Source: an uncultured Spirochaeta sp.
GTDB lineage: Bacteria; Spirochaetota; Spirochaetia; DTKZ01
Assembly: GCA_937140905.1 (NCBI GenBank)
Contig: CAKZQO010000239.1
Span: 1-44,497 of the forward strand
DNA: 44,497 nt
Reading direction: 5' to 3'
Shown: positions 41,369-44,497 of the stretch, one piece after another
Layout: every line of letters begins with the position of its first letter
How positions within the stretch are numbered: position 1 is the stretch's first letter
Notes under the pieces: generated by a model
What the model was told of the DNA's origin: nothing
Database searches by the model: none
What the model saw: only the letters and a program-made list of their open reading frames with translations
Program-made: the position numbers and the translations under genes

Positions 41369-42493
41369 ATGGCCGAGGTAATCCTTGATATTCCAGGAAG
41401 AGTGCACTTTGGAAGCGATGTTCTAAATCTAGTGGGAAGTATTGCCTCCGAGTTTGGAAACCGGGCTCTTCTCCTAGCGGATTACAATCTACACGAAGGC
41501 AGACACATCGAACGAGTGATCGATCTTTTACATAGCAAAGGAATTCAATGCATTCTCATCGATGACCTTGGTACCTATGGTTCTTCTCGCACCCTAAAAG
41601 ACACGGTAGAGTTTGCCAGGACTTCTCGGATCGAAATCATCCTAGCCATGGGGGGGAGCAGTACATTGAATGCGGGGTGGGCCCTAGCGTCTCGGTATCG
41701 AAATACCCCTAACCATCCGGAAGCAGAACGTTCAGCCTACATGGAAATCCTTACGGTATTTCGCTATCCCTTCTTGCTTCGTAATGCGTACATCGAGATG
41801 GATCCAAGGATCCAACGACTCAAAGTATTTTCCCTACCTTCGAATCTTCACAAGGGTACCTTGATAGATCCTGGAATCATGACAGGCATATCTACCAAAT
41901 ATACAGGGACACTCCTTATGGATACCCTTCTCCAAGCTTTGGAAGGATTCCTTTCTTCCGAAGGGAATTTTATGACTGAAACCCTCTTTAGAGGGGCTCT
42001 TTTACACGGAGGAGAAGGGCTGAACGAGGCCCTTCGCGGAGAGAAAAGTTTGAAACCCCGTGTGAAGGCCATCCAAAGTGGAGTTCTATCCGCCTTCGGA
42101 TACTCCATTCTCCGCATGGGACCTGCGGTAGCCTTGAGCTACACCCTCAATAAACAGTTTGATATTCCTAAATCTTGGATTGGAACAGTCTTATTACCTC
42201 ACCTCGCAGATATCTACGAGGAGAGCCATCCAGAATTGTTGGCAGAAGCAGCTAAATTGATCGGGGAGGATACCTTTGGGTTGTATCCGCAGGAAGCTGC
42301 TGCTTCCTTCTCGAGCCATATACGACGTTCTTTAGCTGTCCTTGGGCTTCCCACTCGATTGAGGGACTTCGATCTGAAACTCCCAAGACTCGTAGAAGCA
42401 GCTGAAGAAGCCGCCGGATTGGATAGTACCCTAGCGTTTCATGTGCCTCTCTCTGTTGATTCCCTCTATGATTTCCTCAAGCGTGCCTTCTAG
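41369..42493 (+). CDS. Iron-containing alcohol dehydrogenase-like protein lacking the metal ligands
   Basis: 374 residues from the ATG at 41369 (GAGGGA 5 bases upstream); the open frame upstream to 41327 covers the terminator. The fold resembles group III Fe-ADH/GldA: N-terminal VHFGSDVLNLV, a dinucleotide-like IEIILAMGGSSTLNAGWALASRY block in place of GGGSxxDxAK, and the IDPGIMTGISTKYTGTLLMDTLLQALEGFLSS block that aligns with the DPxL...GxDALxHAxEAYxS motif. The metal ligands appear lost: the second motif has Gln where His is expected, and the late H...H region reads MGPAVALSYTLNKQFDIPKSWIG. It is probably not an active oxidoreductase of this type. Role unknown; next to flgM and trmH-like genes. 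Confidence 0.65.
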   Translation: MAEVILDIPGRVHFGSDVLNLVGSIASEFGNRALLLADYNLHEGRHIERVIDLLHSKGIQCILIDDLGTYGSSRTLKDTVEFARTSRIEIILAMGGSSTLNAGWALASRYRNTPNHPEAERSAYMEILTVFRYPFLLRNAYIEMDPRIQRLKVFSLPSNLHKGTLIDPGIMTGISTKYTGTLLMDTLLQALEGFLSSEGNFMTETLFRGALLHGGEGLNEALRGEKSLKPRVKAIQSGVLSAFGYSILRMGPAVALSYTLNKQFDIPKSWIGTVLLPHLADIYEESHPELLAEAAKLIGEDTFGLYPQEAAASFSSHIRRSLAVLGLPTRLRDFDLKLPRLVEAAEEAAGLDSTLAFHVPLSVDSLYDFLKRAF

Positions 42494-42505
42494 AACCCGA
42501 TCCTT

Positions 42506-43327
42506 ATGATTTCAATCCGGAAACTGATCTCATTACCTGCGGGAACCCGTATCCGAAAACTGATACAGTTGATTGATCAATGGGAACAAACCTTAGACAC
42601 CCTACCAAACCAGATTCCAACTCTCCTACAATACCTTTCCACCATTACAGTATCTGATCTCTCTTCTTTGGAACGCTTCAGCCACTATACAAGTGCAATC
42701 AAGGAACTGGAGGGTCTAACAGATCGATCCGAAACTCTGGATGAGCTGTCTACTCTGTATCGTCGCCTCCTGCATCGAATTCGTTTCTTCCTATTGGAAG
42801 AAATAGGGGCTGAGCCAGCTGAATGGGATTTTTCCACGCCACAAATAGATCCTAATCATCGGAACGATCCTCCTCCATGGAAAGGAATCCGTTTGTACCT
42901 GGATGAAGTACGATCTCCCTATAACGTAGGATCGATCTTTCGAACTGCCGCTTGCTTTGGAGTGGAACGCATCCTATTAGCTCCTGGGACTGCCTCTCCT
43001 ATCCACCCAAGGGCAAAACGAAGCGCCATGGGCACGATCGATATGGTTTCCTGGGAACTAGCCTCCCCAGAGATGCTAGTTGAAGAACCGAATCTGTTTG
43101 CCCTTGAAACAGGTGGGACCGCTCTAGAATACTTCTCCTTCCCTACCCAGGGGATCTGCATCGTAGGTTCGGAAGAGTTAGGAGTGCATCCCCGATTGCT
43201 TTCTTTGGCGAAAAAAAAGAGGGGAATCGTTTCGATCCCCCTCTCTGGTACCAAAACCACGTTAAACGTTGCCGTAGCAGTAGGAATCCTTATGCAGCAC
43301 TGGGTCCGGCAGCTCGTTCCCCATTGA
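42506..43327 (+). CDS. TrmH/SpoU-family RNA 2'-O-methyltransferase
   Basis: 273 residues. The SPOUT trefoil-knot motifs are complete: motif 1 LDEVRSPYNVGSIFRTAACFGVERILL, motif 2 IVGSEELGVHPRLL, motif 3 SIPLSGTKTTLNVAVAVGILM. The N-terminal ~120 residues form a helical region not typical of TrmH or RlmB and may carry RNA specificity. It transfers methyl groups from SAM to ribose 2'-OH of tRNA or rRNA; the target cannot be told. It begins 12 bases after the Fe-ADH-like gene. Its last 38 bases overlap the end of the OsmC gene on the opposite strand. Confidence 0.9.
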   Translation: MISIRKLISLPAGTRIRKLIQLIDQWEQTLDTLPNQIPTLLQYLSTITVSDLSSLERFSHYTSAIKELEGLTDRSETLDELSTLYRRLLHRIRFFLLEEIGAEPAEWDFSTPQIDPNHRNDPPPWKGIRLYLDEVRSPYNVGSIFRTAACFGVERILLAPGTASPIHPRAKRSAMGTIDMVSWELASPEMLVEEPNLFALETGGTALEYFSFPTQGICIVGSEELGVHPRLLSLAKKKRGIVSIPLSGTKTTLNVAVAVGILMQHWVRQLVPH

Positions 43328-43730
43328 GGTACACCTCATAGGTAATCGAGGCTGTCTTCTTGAGCATTGCTGCCACCCCGCAGTACTTATCCAGGGAAAG
43401 CTTAATGGCTTTCTGGATCTTTTCCAGTTCCAACTTAGGGCCGGAAAACTGGTATTGGATCCGGATAGAATGGTACACTTTGGGATGTTCTGGAGTTAGT
43501 TCTCCATCCACGGCCACTTCAAACCCTTGAAAGGGCATCTGCATCTTGTTGAGAATGGCCACGACGTCCATCCCCGTGCACCCCGCTAGAGCGGAGAGCA
43601 CTAGGGGTTTAGGAACAGGTCCGTACCCCTTTCCTCCGAACTGTTCATCCGCATCGATCTTGAAGGGAAAACCTAAAAGATCCACATCGAAAGCCATCCC
43701 TTCTTTCCAGGTGATTTTTGTGATTGCCAT
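43290..43730 (-). CDS. OsmC/Ohr-family thiol peroxidase-like protein
   Basis: 146 residues from the ATG at 43730, with AAGGTGG 5-6 bases before it. The two conserved cysteines are present: Cys51 (LSALAGCTGMDV) and Cys117 (DKYCGVAAML), and the fold pattern (antiparallel sheet, two long helices) matches OsmC. The Gly-rich FGGKGYGPVPKP and the ASITYEVYLNGE C-terminus are family features. It reduces organic hydroperoxides or fatty-acid peroxides at the expense of thiols. It lies 10 bases after the glutaredoxin gene, so the pair forms a small redox operon. Confidence 0.92.
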   Translation of the reverse strand: MAITKITWKEGMAFDVDLLGFPFKIDADEQFGGKGYGPVPKPLVLSALAGCTGMDVVAILNKMQMPFQGFEVAVDGELTPEHPKVYHSIRIQYQFSGPKLELEKIQKAIKLSLDKYCGVAAMLKKTASITYEVYLNGERAAGPSAA

Positions 43731-43740
43731 CAATTCCACC

Positions 43741-43968
43741 TTATCGTAAGGCTCGTTCTATCTCTGGTAAGTTAAAACCTACAATGATCTTCCCATTGAT
43801 GTCGATCACAGGTACTCCCATTTGTCCCGACTTCCTGACCATTTCCTCTGCCCTTCGCATATCCTGGGCTACATTGAACTCGGTAAATGGAATCCTCTTC
43901 TCCTGAAAATATGCCTTTGCTTTTTTACAATAACTACACGAAGGTGTGGTATAAATCGTAACTGCCAT
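43741..43968 (-). CDS. Glutaredoxin (NrdH-like)
   Basis: 75 residues, a small glutaredoxin. The dithiol active site CSYC is at Cys11/Cys14, the cis-Pro motif is GVPV (Pro53), and the C-terminal G-F-N-x-x-E matches the Grx/NrdH binding surface. It probably delivers electrons to OsmC or to a ribonucleotide reductase. A GGAG ribosome-binding site lies immediately upstream of the ATG and a sigma-70-type promoter lies at 44012-44040. Confidence 0.92.
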   Translation of the reverse strand: MAVTIYTTPSCSYCKKAKAYFQEKRIPFTEFNVAQDMRRAEEMVRKSGQMGVPVIDINGKIIVGFNLPEIERALR

Positions 43969-44011
43969 GCTCCTATCTCCTATCCTTTTGGATTTGTTTT
44001 TCTATATATTG

Positions 44012-44040
44012 AATATCATATATTACCCTTAAAAAGTCAA
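44012..44040 (-). promoter_or_regulatory. Promoter of the glutaredoxin-osmC operon
   Basis: TTGACT (44040-44035), 17 bases, GATATT (44017-44012) on the minus strand in an AT-rich stretch; start near 44005, leader ~37 bases. Confidence 0.5.
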
Positions 44041-44043
44041 GCC

Positions 44044-44059
44044 CCCTCGTTTTCGAGGG
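44044..44059 (-). terminator. Possible terminator after the HDOD gene
   Basis: On the minus strand CCCTCG-AAAA-CGAGGG, a 6-pair stem with a 4-base loop, is followed after 7-8 bases by CTTTTTAA. The delayed T-tract makes termination uncertain. Confidence 0.45.
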
Positions 44060-44085
44060 ATCCGGGGGAAGTGTCGATATGGAAG

Positions 44086-44497
44086 TTACCCTTTCGCTTC
44101 TCGATCAAAGGCCTGGGAAAGACGTTCTAGGATCTTCTGGAATTGATCGTGAGTGGTGATCCGGTACGTGGAAAGAATCTCCGAATCGACTTGTTCAAAG
44201 GTAATCAAGCCATCCGCATAACTACAGAAGGAGTTGGCAATGTAAACGGTGTCGACCACCTCTCGATGGGCTTTGGGGGCCCGCTGCGGTTCGTGATGGA
44301 AACGGATAGCAGAAATGAGGGCTTCGGGGAAGTTCCATTTTTCCGCAATGAGCCCGCCAATCTCGGCATGGTTCAATCCTCCCGTCATGGCTTCGAAGAG
44401 CTCCTTGGGAATCCCCTTCTCTTTACATAGATTGGTAATTTTTTCAAGAAGCTCGGGATGCACGTTGGAGAAAACGATCTTCCCCATGTCATGGAGG
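44086..44497 (-). CDS. HDOD-domain protein, C-terminal part (runs off the right edge)
   Basis: The open frame enters from beyond 44497 and ends at 44086. The first complete codons give LHDMGKIVFS, the D-x-G-K-I/L element of HDOD (HD-related) domains, and the following GGLNHAEIGGLIAEKWNFPEALISAIRFHHEP is the typical HDOD helical block. HDOD proteins are regulators, often linked to chemotaxis, motility or cyclic-di-GMP signalling, without metal-dependent catalysis. The ATG at 44487 is internal, not the true start. The N-terminal portion lies outside the window. Confidence 0.85.
   Translation of the reverse strand, partial: LHDMGKIVFSNVHPELLEKITNLCKEKGIPKELFEAMTGGLNHAEIGGLIAEKWNFPEALISAIRFHHEPQRAPKAHREVVDTVYIANSFCSYADGLITFEQVDSEILSTYRITTHDQFQKILERLSQAFDREAKG

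Noticed and set aside
1-44497. CRISPR arrays, tRNA or rRNA genes, insertion sequences
   Set aside because: Read for repeats, cloverleaf patterns and transposase motifs; none seen.

Overview
The window looks like chromosomal backbone of a free-living or commensal spirochaete with moderate GC. The main pointers are a TPR protein that resembles the periplasmic flagellar collar protein FlcA, the anti-sigma-28 factor FlgM, sigma-28-type promoters in front of both genes, an AroDE fusion, and the OadGAB sodium-pump decarboxylase next to GTP-dependent PEP carboxykinase. I see no rRNA, tRNA, CRISPR array, insertion sequence or prophage. Genes are packed with gaps mostly under 120 bases, and the longest gene-free stretch is about 250 bases (37447-37696).

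Layout. 1-7100 (minus): a PreP-type M16 protease running off the left edge, a rhodanese, MTA/SAH nucleosidase, an MFS transporter, UvrB and an HtrA protease. 7171-10355 (plus): a biotin operon, birA-bioY-bioM-bioN, with a near-perfect BirA operator over its promoter. 10366-14047 (minus): an SDR similar to 3-ketodihydrosphingosine reductase, a serine-palmitoyltransferase-like enzyme, an IlvY-like LysR regulator and a left-handed beta-helix protein. 14163-19022: YqgE, an AroDE fusion, a BamE-like exported protein, mannose-1-phosphate guanylyltransferase and a branched-chain aminotransferase. 19043-23755 (minus): flcA-like gene, a DUF432-like gene and mscS as one operon. 23855-28855: a glycogen-binding-fold secreted protein, a HAD nucleotidase, PssA, Psd, TrpB2 and an HPt protein. 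28865-33996: an ArsB/SLC13-type transporter, fabD-fabG-fabF, and a cytidylate-kinase-like/BON fusion. 34105-39679 (plus): oadG-oadA-oadB and pckG. 39768-44497: a zinc-ribbon membrane protein, RsmI, FlgM, a metal-site-less Fe-ADH homologue, a TrmH-family methyltransferase, OsmC, glutaredoxin and the end of an HDOD protein.

How the genes work together. Imported biotin (BioYMN) is attached by BirA to carrier domains such as the one at the C-terminus of OadA, which with OadG and OadB would couple decarboxylation to sodium export; PEP carboxykinase stands at the same C3/C4 node. FabD/G/F make acyl chains, PssA and Psd make phosphatidylserine and phosphatidylethanolamine, and the SPT-like/KDSR-like pair suggests an additional sphingoid-base pathway, which would be unusual for a spirochaete.

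The most notable signals are the putative sphingolipid operon, the sigma-28 promoters that tie the flcA-DUF432-mscS operon to motility, a repeated promoter architecture in which the -10 box lies only 7-11 bases before the start codon (leaderless mRNAs), the BirA operator, and several homologues that have lost their catalytic residues (the dehydroquinase half of AroDE and the Fe-ADH homologue).
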